A DNA stretch of 5,786 bases from Methanobacteriota archaeon (GCA_023436075.1 JAEZKS010000242.1:1-5786), one strand, 5' to 3'; shown: positions 1 through 5,464, counted from the first letter of the stretch. Translations and numbers: made by a program. The notes: generated from the sequence alone by a model not told the origin.

Positions 1-2
1 GT

Positions 3-1163
3 TTACATCTTTGCGTCTTTAATGGTTACCGGCATCGGTGCGTCCGCCGGAACTGGCAACCTGAACCTGTCGGCGACGCGCGAGTTAGAACGCAGGTCCT
101 GCAGGCTGCCGGGATAATTCTCGAGGAACCATACCATGAACTGTACCATGTCGATTTTTTCGAGCAGCAGCCGTTCCCGTCTGGCTGCCCATTCCGCCTT
201 GAGGTCGCGCCTCTCGGCGAGCTCCACCGCTTTCGCGATCGCTTCCAGTGGATCTAGGTAATTCATGATAAGGCCGTACTTACCCTCTAGCTCCATCATG
301 ATGCCGAAGTCATTTTTCACCATGCTGCTCGACCGGACGACCGGCGTCCCCAGCAAGGCCGCTTCGGTGCCCATCGTGGCGGTATCGGTGACCAGCATCC
401 GGGCATGGAACATGACGTCGTGGATACGCGACCGGGGGATGCGGAGCAGGCGGTCCTTGATCTCGTCGGGCACACCGGCCTCCGACGATACGAGCACGTG
501 CCCATACTTCTCTAGCCCCCTCACCAGCTCGATCTTCTGGTCGTTGCTAAACCCGGTCACATTGACGTCGTGGGTGGCTCCGAACCCGTTGAACCGGAGC
601 AGGAAGTAGTCCGAGCCCCGGGGGATGCCCAGCACGTCGAAGATGCCCTCGTCCGGGCGGAAGTAGCGCGGGTGCAGGTATGCCATCTCCTTATAGCTGT
701 CTATCTTGACGTGCCTGCGGCCGAGGTCTTCCACGAAACAGGCCGGTGTCAGCAGGACGTTGAAGAACGGGAGCAGGCCGTGGAACACCAGCGAGTAGGA
801 CCGGGGGTAGACACGGGGCTCCGAATCCTGGAAAGCAATGTCCGGCCGGCGGAGCAGGAACCCGGCTAGCGAGTCGAAACCCCCGAAACCGGTGATGAGG
901 TCGATATCCTTGTCCTTCAGGAAGCGGTACATGCGGAGGACCTGTGCAGGGAAGGCGATGTAGCGCCTTATCCCGTTTCCCGGATTGCCGCTGACTGAAT
1001 GGTACTGGATGCCCATCTCCCGCAGCAGGTCGGATGTCTCGCCGATTTCCCTGCCGAGCACGATGACCTGGTGGCCTCGGTCCCGGAGGTTCCCGATGAT
1101 GTTCTTCCAGAAGTGTACCTGTGCTGCGTCGTTGATGGAGATGCATATCTTCACAGGCTTCAC
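3..1163 (-). CDS. DUF354 family GT-B-like glycosyltransferase
   Basis: A 386-residue protein of the DUF354 family, which has a GT-B glycosyltransferase-like fold; substrates are not established. Seen: an N-terminal Rossmann-type start with AAQVHFWKNIIGNLRDRGH at residues 13-31, TGFGGFDS at 91-98, and the family-typical C-terminal block TDTATMGTEAALLGTPVV at 259-276, followed by NDFGIMMELEGKYGL at 284-298. There is no signal peptide or clear membrane helix, so it is probably cytoplasmic or peripheral. Length is normal for the family. The start used here is GTG and overlaps the stop of the upstream glycosyltransferase by 4 nt (GTGA), indicating one transcript. A second in-frame GTG three codons later (1152-1154) has a better Shine-Dalgarno-like GGTGA at 1160-1164 and gives the more usual beginning KICISINDAAQVHF, so the true start may be 1154. 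The stop is a TAA at 3-5. A role in surface glycan assembly with its neighbour is inference. Confidence 0.85.
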   Translation of the reverse strand: MKPVKICISINDAAQVHFWKNIIGNLRDRGHQVIVLGREIGETSDLLREMGIQYHSVSGNPGNGIRRYIAFPAQVLRMYRFLKDKDIDLITGFGGFDSLAGFLLRRPDIAFQDSEPRVYPRSYSLVFHGLLPFFNVLLTPACFVEDLGRRHVKIDSYKEMAYLHPRYFRPDEGIFDVLGIPRGSDYFLLRFNGFGATHDVNVTGFSNDQKIELVRGLEKYGHVLVSSEAGVPDEIKDRLLRIPRSRIHDVMFHARMLVTDTATMGTEAALLGTPVVRSSSMVKNDFGIMMELEGKYGLIMNYLDPLEAIAKAVELAERRDLKAEWAARRERLLLEKIDMVQFMVWFLENYPGSLQDLRSNSRVADRFRLPVPADAPMPVTIKDAKM

Positions 1164-2155
1164 CGTCCGGCCTGGTCGATATTTTCTGGCTTCCTTGCCG
1201 CAAGCAGGATGTAAGCGAGTACGCCAAACACGATCGATAACACGGCAATTATGGCGTAGTCGATGACTATATCGTTCATCATGCTCAATAACATGAGCAT
1301 CAGGACATTGAACATGGCTATGCCCGTTATGAGCAACAGCAGCCCGGGTATGCCGGAGATCAGGTGTTGCCTGGGCCGGACGAGTCTCTTGATCACCGTG
1401 CCCACGACGCGTATCCCGTGGGTAACCGGGTTGAAGGTCGATCCTTCGACATCGTACCGGACGTCTATCTGGACCTCTTTTACCTGCAAGTTGGCGCTGG
1501 CCGCATCCATGAGCATCTCGCTTTCGATCCCCATGCCGGTTTCCGTGAACGAGAAACTGTCAAAAGTCTTTCGCGAGAACGCCCTGAAGCCGCTCTGGCT
1601 GTCGGTGACCTTCCGGCCTGAACCTGCATTGGTCAGCAGTGTCAGGACTTCCTGCCCGATGCGCCGGTATGCGGGCACGTGATGGTGATCTTTCTCTAGG
1701 AACCGGGAGCCGTTGACGATGTCGGCTTCATAGCTGAGCAGGGGCGCGATCAGCCGGGGAATCTCATCCGGGTTATGTTGCCCGTCGCCGTCGAGGAAAA
1801 CGAGAATGTTGGCGTTGACCCTCTTCGCGTGCTCGAAGGCGGTCTTGATCCCTGCCCCTTTACCCTTGTTGACTCCGTGCCGGATCACTTCCGCACCCGC
1901 CAGCATGGCAATATCCGCGGTCCGGTCGGTGGAGCCGTCGTCGATGACGACGACGTGATCCCCGTAGGAATACGCCCGCAAGACCACGCTGCCTATAGTG
2001 ACCTCTTCGTTGTAGCATGGTACGGCAATAAGGATGTTGGGATTCATGATGATGTGAACCCGAGACGTATCGAATAAGTCCTGGATAGATGTCACCTGTG
2101 GAAAGCGTCGATATTCACGTCGATATTCATTTGGTTTATTTGTCGCAGATGCCAT
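1160..2155 (-). CDS. Family 2 glycosyltransferase, dolichol-phosphate-sugar synthase type
   Basis: A GT2-family (GT-A fold) transferase of 331 residues that probably moves a sugar from a nucleotide sugar to a polyprenyl/dolichyl phosphate at the cytoplasmic membrane face, as relatives do in archaeal N-glycosylation. Seen: VPCYNEE at 45-51, DDGSTD at 72-77, NKGKGAG at 96-102, the metal/nucleotide-binding LDGDGQHNPDE at 121-131, and DSQSGFRAF at 185-193. An EGSTFNPVTHG stretch lies at 238-248, and two hydrophobic segments at about 267-291 and 295-320 look like C-terminal membrane anchors. Sugar specificity cannot be read. The first 36 residues (with YRREYRRFPQ) precede the canonical start MNPNILIAVPCYNEE. 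The ATG at 2155 is preferred because GGAG lies 10 nt upstream and a TATA box sits at a fitting distance, whereas the ATG at 2047 lacks a ribosome site. It is first in a unit with the DUF354 gene. Confidence 0.9.
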   Translation of the reverse strand: MASATNKPNEYRREYRRFPQVTSIQDLFDTSRVHIIMNPNILIAVPCYNEEVTIGSVVLRAYSYGDHVVVIDDGSTDRTADIAMLAGAEVIRHGVNKGKGAGIKTAFEHAKRVNANILVFLDGDGQHNPDEIPRLIAPLLSYEADIVNGSRFLEKDHHHVPAYRRIGQEVLTLLTNAGSGRKVTDSQSGFRAFSRKTFDSFSFTETGMGIESEMLMDAASANLQVKEVQIDVRYDVEGSTFNPVTHGIRVVGTVIKRLVRPRQHLISGIPGLLLLITGIAMFNVLMLMLLSMMNDIVIDYAIIAVLSIVFGVLAYILLAARKPENIDQAGR

Positions 2156-2200
2156 ACCTTTTAATCTCCCTTCTATCGCCTAATGCATTTATAATCTATT

Positions 2201-2212
2201 TATTATATAAAT
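2201..2212 (-). promoter_or_regulatory. Archaeal TATA box for the glycosyltransferase unit
   Basis: On the minus strand this reads ATTTATATAATA, close to the methanogen TATA-box consensus. Transcription would start about 25 nt downstream, near 2180, giving a leader of roughly 25 nt before the ATG at 2155 and including the GGAG ribosome site. This supports the longer start of the glycosyltransferase. The surroundings are generally AT-rich, so the exact box is uncertain. Confidence 0.5.
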
Positions 2213-2396
2213 ATTTGGCATATAATTGTAAATAAAAACTAATTAATCCCTTGTCTGCCAATCTAATGAAAATTATTACATTTTTATATTATTAATGGTC
2301 ACGGATGCAAAGATCAATGATCAGCAGGATATTCGATCAGGAAATCGCTGGATGAAAAACAGGTACGGAATTTTGAAAAATAAGCAATACATTTAG

Positions 2397-2411
2397 TTTA
2401 AAAAGGAAAAG
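2397..2411 (-). terminator. T-rich terminator after tRNA-Thr(UGU)
   Basis: Immediately after the discriminator base of the tRNA, the minus strand reads CTTTTCCTTTTTAAA: two T runs of 4 and 5. Archaeal RNA polymerase commonly terminates at such T runs without a hairpin. Confidence 0.6.
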
Positions 2412-2485
2412 AGCCTCCGCCGAGATTTGAACTCGGGACCTGCTGATTACAAGTCAGCCGCTATACCGGGCTAAGCCACAGAGGC
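2412..2485 (-). tRNA. tRNA-Thr, anticodon UGU
   Basis: A complete cloverleaf of 74 nt with discriminator U73 and no encoded CCA. Acceptor arm GCCTCTG pairs with CGGAGGC (one G-U). The D arm has A14, G15 and G18G19, with a T-T mismatch at 13-22. Anticodon stem GCTGA/TCAGC encloses loop CTTGTAA, so U33 precedes anticodon TGT (reads ACA). The variable loop is AGGTC, and T arm CCGAG/CTCGG has loop TTCAAAT. There is no intron. U73 and G35-U36 agree with archaeal threonine identity. It has its own TATA box upstream and a T-rich end downstream. Confidence 0.95.
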
Positions 2486-2520
2486 ACGTTGAAAGAAGCA
2501 TATTATACATGCAAGATGCG

Positions 2521-2530
2521 ATATTTAAAA
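2521..2530 (-). promoter_or_regulatory. TATA box of tRNA-Thr(UGU)
   Basis: The minus strand reads TTTTAAATAT here, about 41 nt from the tRNA 5' end. A start site 25 nt downstream would leave a short leader of about 16 nt, removed by RNase P. The spacing matches that of the second tRNA gene. Confidence 0.5.
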
Positions 2531-2624
2531 GTTTTGGGGCGTGACGGCAAAAGTAGCCTGCTGCGGGCCGGAAAGCCGTTCAGTGGCCCGGCGATGCCCT
2601 GTTCCCCTTCAGGCTCAATCATGG

Positions 2625-2656
2625 AAAAGGCGGGCATCCGATGCCTGATGCCCGCC
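2625..2656 (-). terminator. Strong hairpin with T tail downstream of the second tRNA-Thr
   Basis: A perfect 9-bp inverted repeat, GGCGGGCAT (2629-2637) with ATGCCCGCC (2648-2656) and a 10-nt loop, is followed on the minus strand by TTTT (2628-2625). It looks like a hairpin-plus-T terminator about 50 nt beyond the tRNA 3' end. A second, weaker hairpin (CGGGCC 2564-2569 with GGCCCG 2585-2590) lies further on. A role as part of a small RNA instead of a terminator cannot be excluded. Confidence 0.45.
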
Positions 2657-2705
2657 CTATAGTTCAGGCCTCCTTAAACTCATTTCGTATAGGTGATAAT
2701 CGTGA

Positions 2706-2780
2706 AGCCCCCGGCAAGATTCGAACTTGCGCCCTGCCGATTACACGTCGGCCGCTCTAACCAGCCTGAGCCACAGGGGC
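2706..2780 (-). tRNA. tRNA-Thr-like, anticodon UGU with G33
   Basis: A 75-nt cloverleaf with all stems intact. Acceptor GCCCCTG pairs with CGGGGGC (one G-U) and the discriminator is U73. D stem GCTC/GAGC is complete, with A14, G15 and G18G19. Anticodon stem is GCCGA/TCGGC, the variable loop is AGGGC, and T arm GCAAG/CTTGC has loop TTCGAAT. No CCA is encoded. The loop is CGTGTAA, so the anticodon at 34-36 is TGT (Thr), but position 33 is G instead of the near-universal U. A normal Thr(GGU) loop would be CTGGTAA, so the two middle bases look swapped. Reading GTG as a His anticodon would need a shifted loop and lacks the C73 expected for tRNA-His. It could be a functional unusual Thr tRNA, a decayed copy or a sequencing error. 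Confidence 0.85.
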
Positions 2781-2820
2781 AACTTTTATCATTCCAGTAT
2801 GAGCTTACTATCTAAGCAAT

Positions 2821-2830
2821 TAGATATAAT
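2821..2830 (-). promoter_or_regulatory. TATA box of the second tRNA-Thr
   Basis: The minus strand reads ATTATATCTA, centred about 46 nt before the tRNA 5' end, close to the spacing seen for the other tRNA gene. A leader of about 20 nt would result. Other AT-rich candidates lie at 2836-2848. Confidence 0.45.
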
Positions 2831-2930
2831 GATTATTAATATTTTAAACGATTAAAAAGCAAAAGGCCGCTGAACGAGCGGTATCAGGCAACCGGTCGTG
2901 TTTTGTCCAGATTGTCCGGATACAGGGGGT

Positions 2931-2946
2931 GTATATGATTATATAC
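2931..2946 (+). promoter_or_regulatory. Palindromic TATA region of dph2
   Basis: The sequence gtatatgattatatac is a perfect 6-bp inverted repeat around a 4-nt centre and contains TATA-like elements. A start about 25 nt downstream (near 2966) would give a leader of only about 10 nt. Just upstream is a direct repeat TTGTCC at 2903-2908 and 2912-2917. Promoter identity is inferred from position only. Confidence 0.5.
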
Positions 2947-2975
2947 TCTGACAGACAGAATACAGGCCCGGGAAT

Positions 2976-3926
2976 ATGATAGATCTGGAAAAGATCATCG
3001 AGGTCATAGAAGCTCGAAAGGCGAAAACCGTCGGCCTGCAGTTCCCGGAAGGGCTGAAGAGGCAGGGGCCGGGCATAGCGCAGGGGATCGAGGCCCGCCT
3101 GCCGGGCGTGACGGTCATCGTCTCCGGCGATCCGTGCTACGGCGCCTGTGATGTCGATGACGGTCTGCTGGGCATGGCGGACGTACTGTTCCATTTCGGG
3201 CACTCTCGTTTGCTTGAAGACGATCGGGTCGTATTCATGGAGTACCATCACGACGTGGACGTGGAAGCCGCAGTGAAAAATGCGCTGCCCATGCTGGGCG
3301 AGCGTGTCGGCGTGGTGACCACGGTCCAGCACATCCACATGGTTCCGAAGATCGAGCGGCTGCTGGCCGATGCGGGCAAAGTCCCCGTCATCAGGCCTGG
3401 TGACTCGCGGATCACCTACCCCGGTCAGCTCCTCGGTTGCAACTTCAGCGCAGCTCCGCAGGATGTAGACTCCATCCTCTACGTGGGCAGCGGCAACTTC
3501 CACCCGATGGGCGTCCAGCTCTCGACGGCGGTGCCAGTGATCGCCGCCGACCCATTCACCGGCGAAGCCCGCAAAGTCGATATCGAACGCATCATGCGGC
3601 AGCGCTACGCCATCATGTCGAAAGCACTGGACGCAAAGAAATGGGGCATCATCGTCGGCATGAAGCCTGGACAGAAGCGGCTGGAGCTTGCGAAGCGGAT
3701 CAAAGAGATCGCCGGCGACGCCGTCCTCATCACCATCCGCGAGATCACCCCTGAGCGGCTGATCGCGTTCAAGGTGGATGCCTACGTATCGACTGTTTGT
3801 CCACGGGTGGCCGTCGACGATGCGATGCGGTTTACCGTGCCAGTGCTGACGCCCGTGGAGTTCGACATCATTAAAGGGCTGAAGAAGTGGGACCAGCTTG
3901 CCTTCGACGAGATCCGTGGCGAGTGA
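2976..3926 (+). CDS. dph2: Diphthamide synthase Dph2 (2-(3-amino-3-carboxypropyl)histidine synthase)
   Basis: A 316-residue archaeal Dph2. The family uses a [4Fe-4S] cluster to cleave S-adenosylmethionine in a non-classical radical reaction. It transfers the 3-amino-3-carboxypropyl group to a histidine of elongation factor 2, the first step of diphthamide synthesis; the archaeal enzyme is a homodimer in the cytoplasm. Seen: three cysteines in the spacing expected for cluster ligands, C58 in GDPCYGACD, C155 in GQLLGCNF and C275 in STVCPRVAVDD, one in each of the three family domains. C54 is an extra cysteine. The N-terminal KTVGLQFPEGLKRQ and mid-protein YVGSGNFHPMG (169-179) are also family-like. 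Length is normal and it appears intact. The ATG at 2976 has only a weak GGGA upstream, consistent with a very short leader. It is monocistronic here: divergent from the tRNA genes and followed by a long repeat-rich spacer. Confidence 0.96.
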   Translation: MIDLEKIIEVIEARKAKTVGLQFPEGLKRQGPGIAQGIEARLPGVTVIVSGDPCYGACDVDDGLLGMADVLFHFGHSRLLEDDRVVFMEYHHDVDVEAAVKNALPMLGERVGVVTTVQHIHMVPKIERLLADAGKVPVIRPGDSRITYPGQLLGCNFSAAPQDVDSILYVGSGNFHPMGVQLSTAVPVIAADPFTGEARKVDIERIMRQRYAIMSKALDAKKWGIIVGMKPGQKRLELAKRIKEIAGDAVLITIREITPERLIAFKVDAYVSTVCPRVAVDDAMRFTVPVLTPVEFDIIKGLKKWDQLAFDEIRGE

Positions 3927-3933
3927 GCATGCC

Positions 3934-4024
3934 GAAAAATACGTCGCTCAGCTCTGCCATGTCATGCGAAACGCGCGCGTGACCGGGACTCGGGCCCTCG
4001 TGTTAACGCCGCCGGGCGCTCATG
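3934..4024 (+). repeat. Dispersed repeat R, copy 1
   Basis: This aligns by eye with 5308-5400. Shared blocks are AAAATAC, CTCAGCTCTGC, AAACGCGCGCG and GACCG, then a weaker tail (GGGCCCT.. GTTAAC versus GGGTCCT.. GTAACT). It starts 8 nt after the dph2 stop. No open frame or known RNA motif is recognised. Confidence 0.6.
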
Positions 4025-4088
4025 TCCTCGCTGCAAGTCTCTCCCGTCGGAAGTCGGTTTTATCAATGCGTTGTGGAACTAGGGCGAA

Positions 4089-4475
4089 GTTTTAGGCCGC
4101 AGCGAACGCAGGCTTCGCCACGCAGCGATCGCGGCAATTTTCGGATTTTACTTGCTTTAATCGCAATCGCAGGATAACAGGTTCGTCCTCCATGGCTCCC
4201 CTGCTCCTGGACTCCTTTCATAAAAATCGTACTCCTCCGCTCCGTTTACTCCTGTGCTCTACCTCTGCTCCGATAGCCTCCTATTCTCCAGTCGTTGAGC
4301 TAAAGAGTTAGACGGAGCTAAGGTAGAGCACGGGAGAAAAACGGAGCAGAAGAGAACTGTTTTAATAAAGGAGCCATGGAGCTCTGGAGCCAGGGAGACA
4401 TTTTAAACGCTTTTCGCTATTATTAATGGAAGCTGCGTTCGCTGCATACCCGCCGCGCTCGCTGCGGCCTAAAAC
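4089..4475. repeat. Large imperfect palindrome P1 (outer inverted repeat)
   Basis: The ends 4089-4109 and 4455-4475 are inverted repeats matching at 20 of 21 positions (outer part GTTTTAGGCCGCAGCGA). A second inner pair, ACGCAGCGATCGC at 4120-4132 and its near-complement at 4435-4447, matches 11 of 13. The central 4191-4394 forms its own long hairpin. No transposase and no target-site duplication are visible. It could be a non-autonomous mobile element or a fixed structural element; which one is not decided by the sequence. Confidence 0.75.
4191..4394. repeat. Central inverted repeat of P1 with CTCC units every 8-9 nt
   Basis: Arms 4191-4272 and 4313-4394 (82 nt each, about three-quarters identical after small shifts) flank a 40-nt loop. 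CTCC occurs on the left arm at 4188, 4196, 4204, 4212, then 4232, 4240, 4249, and later 4278 and 4286. The spacing is mostly 8-9 nt. The right arm carries the complement GGAG. Best-matched blocks are GTGCTCTACC and GCTCCGTTT. Confidence 0.75.
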
Positions 4476-4585
4476 GGTTCCCGGCGTTCGAAGTCGAAAG
4501 CCCTGAAAGAGATAGTAGTGCGTGGCAGAGCCGCAAGGCGATCTCGTAAACGCCCGACTGTCATGCGCATTTTTACCATGCTCCC

Positions 4586-4594
4586 ATTATAATA
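4586..4594 (+). promoter_or_regulatory. TATA box of the DUF1232 gene
   Basis: The sequence attataata lies about 30 nt before the ATG at 4620. A start 25 nt downstream falls a few bases before the ATG, so the mRNA may be leaderless. The only Shine-Dalgarno-like GGAG (4599-4602) is 17 nt away, too far to be used normally. Confidence 0.5.
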
Positions 4595-4619
4595 ACGTGG
4601 AGCGTACAAGTTATCACTG

Positions 4620-5060
4620 ATGTCCGAATTCACTGTCAAACATTCCTCAGAATATCACGATTTCAACAAAAACGAACTGTCTGTCCCTATCGATGAAAAC
4701 GCCCTGCCAGAGGCGGTAAAATATGCCCGCCACTACTCCGACGACTCGTTCTGGCACAAAATGGAGAAATATGGCCGTATCGCAGGAGCGAAAGCTGCTT
4801 ATCACGCGATATTGCTCTGGTACGTAGCCACGAAACCGAGCACTCCTATTCCGGTCAAAATGCTGATCTTCGGCGGCCTTGGCTACTTTATCCTGCCCAT
4901 CGACGCGGTTCCCGACTTCCTCGTTGGCATCGGGTATGGAGATGACATCGCCATCATACTGGGCATCATCTCGGCTTACGCCATGCACATGGACGACGAG
5001 TCGAAGGCAAAGGCACGGGCGAAGGTGCGGGAGATATTCGGGAACAGCGTTGCTATATAA
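4620..5060 (+). CDS. DUF1232 (YkvA-like) small membrane-associated protein
   Basis: A 146-residue protein of the DUF1232 family, whose function is unknown; some members are suggested to be membrane proteins. Seen: a polar N-terminal 50 residues, a hydrophobic stretch at about 56-71, then the family signature GYFILPIDAVPDF at 88-100 and GYGDD at 105-109. A hydrophobic segment at 109-121 and a charged, lysine-rich tail follow. The core lies between residues 75 and 112, so the protein has an N-terminal extension of ordinary size. The ATG at 4620 fits the TATA box upstream and is probably translated from a leaderless or very short-leader mRNA. The gene stands alone between two repeat-rich spacers, and the stop codon merges into a terminator-like hairpin. 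No partner or regulator is visible. Confidence 0.88.
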   Translation: MSEFTVKHSSEYHDFNKNELSVPIDENALPEAVKYARHYSDDSFWHKMEKYGRIAGAKAAYHAILLWYVATKPSTPIPVKMLIFGGLGYFILPIDAVPDFLVGIGYGDDIAIILGIISAYAMHMDDESKAKARAKVREIFGNSVAI

Positions 5061-5108
5061 GCCCTGAGATTAGATGCGCGCGACTGAGCTGCAGGGCTTT
5101 GTATTGTT
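5059..5108 (+). terminator. Hairpin terminator at the DUF1232 stop codon
   Basis: AAGCCCTG (5059-5066, overlapping the TAA) pairs perfectly with CAGGGCTT (5092-5099) across a 25-nt loop, followed by the T-rich TTTGTATTGTTT. It could end the DUF1232 transcript. Its right half belongs to the dispersed repeat R. Confidence 0.45.
5073..5103 (+). repeat. Dispersed repeat R, partial copy 2
   Basis: GCGCGCGACTGAG, GCTGCAGGG and CTTTGTA match the right half of the copy at 5308-5400 (GCGCGCGAGACCGAG, ATGCAGGGG, CTTTGTA) with small gaps. The left half (CTCAGCTCTGC) is missing. It lies on the same strand as copies 1 and 3. Confidence 0.5.
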
Positions 5109-5142
5109 TGCCATTGGTTCGGCTATGCGCAGTATTGGGAGG

Positions 5143-5254
5143 CCGCCAAGCTCGCCAAGGGGCCAAGCACGCCAAGGTTTTTTAATAAAACGGCTCCAAT
5201 TATGCCTTTTTGTTTAAAGTCTTGGCGTCCTTGGCTCCTTGGCGTTCTTGGCGG
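5143..5254. repeat. Palindrome P2 with GCCAAG/CTTGGC units every 8-9 nt
   Basis: Arms 5143-5176 and 5221-5254 are inverted repeats identical at 30 of 34 positions, around a 44-nt AT-rich loop. GCCAAG begins at 5145, 5154, 5162 and 5171 (steps of 9, 8, 9). CTTGGC begins at 5221, 5230, 5238 and 5247 (again 9, 8, 9). The arms may extend weakly into the loop (TTTAATAAAA facing a similar block). No coding potential is seen. Confidence 0.85.
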
Positions 5255-5307
5255 TGTTCCCGTTCTGCGGGAGCCTGAAACAAGGCTGTGTATAGCAGCC
5301 GCGCCTG

Positions 5308-5400
5308 GAAAATACATCGCGCTCAGCTCTGCTTCGGCACATAAAACGCGCGCGAGACCGAGATGCAGGGGTCCTTTGTAACTGCTCGTCGGCTCCATTG
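5308..5400 (+). repeat. Dispersed repeat R, copy 3
   Basis: The fullest match to copy 1 at 3934-4024: AAAATAC, CTCAGCTCTGC (5322-5332), AAACGCGCGCG (5344-5354) and GACCG, then a weaker tail. Its right half matches the partial copy at 5073-5103. It ends just upstream of the endA promoter. Function unknown. Confidence 0.6.
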
Positions 5401-5424
5401 ACCTACTGCCTCTCACCATTAATC

Positions 5425-5433
5425 TTTTTATAT
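5425..5433 (+). promoter_or_regulatory. TATA box of endA
   Basis: The sequence tttttatat in an AT-rich patch fits the archaeal TATA consensus. A start about 25 nt downstream would fall near 5455, leaving a leader of about 10 nt that just includes the ribosome site. Confidence 0.55.
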
Positions 5434-5455
5434 GATGCCTCATAAGATAGTCCCA

Positions 5456-5460
5456 GAGGT
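5456..5460 (+). promoter_or_regulatory. Ribosome binding site of endA
   Basis: GAGGT lies 4 nt before the ATG at 5465. The spacing is short, but this is the clearest Shine-Dalgarno in the window and decides the start. Confidence 0.55.
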
Positions 5461-5464
5461 TTGC

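Larger units (their letters stand above)
3927..4619. other. Gene-free, repeat-rich spacer between dph2 and the DUF1232 gene
   Basis: About 690 bases without a credible coding region; the short frames here have unlikely composition and no ribosome site. The spacer contains a degenerate dispersed repeat right after dph2 (3934-4024) and a large two-layer palindrome (4089-4475). The segment 4496-4560 may hold a decayed inverted copy of the dispersed repeat (GCTCTGCCA on the minus strand), but that similarity is weak. The promoter of the DUF1232 gene is at its end. Confidence 0.75.

Noticed and set aside
2295..2396. A 33-codon plus-strand frame (MVTDAKINDQQ...) in the AT-rich spacer.
   Set aside because: The nearest TATA-like sequence ends a few bases before the ATG, so transcription would begin inside it. 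There is no ribosome site and no recognisable product.
2706..2780. Reading the second tRNA as tRNA-His (GUG).
   Set aside because: GTG would sit at 33-35, not 34-36, and the discriminator is U, unlike tRNA-His.
2860..2884. Hairpin CCGCT/AGCGG followed by T runs on the minus strand, as a terminator.
   Set aside because: No minus-strand gene lies upstream of it (dph2 is on the plus strand), so it has nothing to terminate.
2844..3503. A 219-codon minus-strand frame opposite dph2.
   Set aside because: It is antisense to a clearly conserved gene, and its translation matches no family I recognise.
3898..4095. A 65-codon plus-strand frame overlapping the dph2 end.
   Set aside because: It begins inside dph2 out of frame and is mostly dispersed repeat; no protein-like features.
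4089..4475. A classical insertion sequence.
   Set aside because: No transposase frame and no target-site duplication next to the inverted ends; at most a non-autonomous element.
3934..5400. The repeats considered as a CRISPR array.
   Set aside because: Units are 4-6 nt every 8-9 nt, or a few diverged copies far apart. There are no uniform repeats of 25-35 nt with unique spacers and no cas genes.
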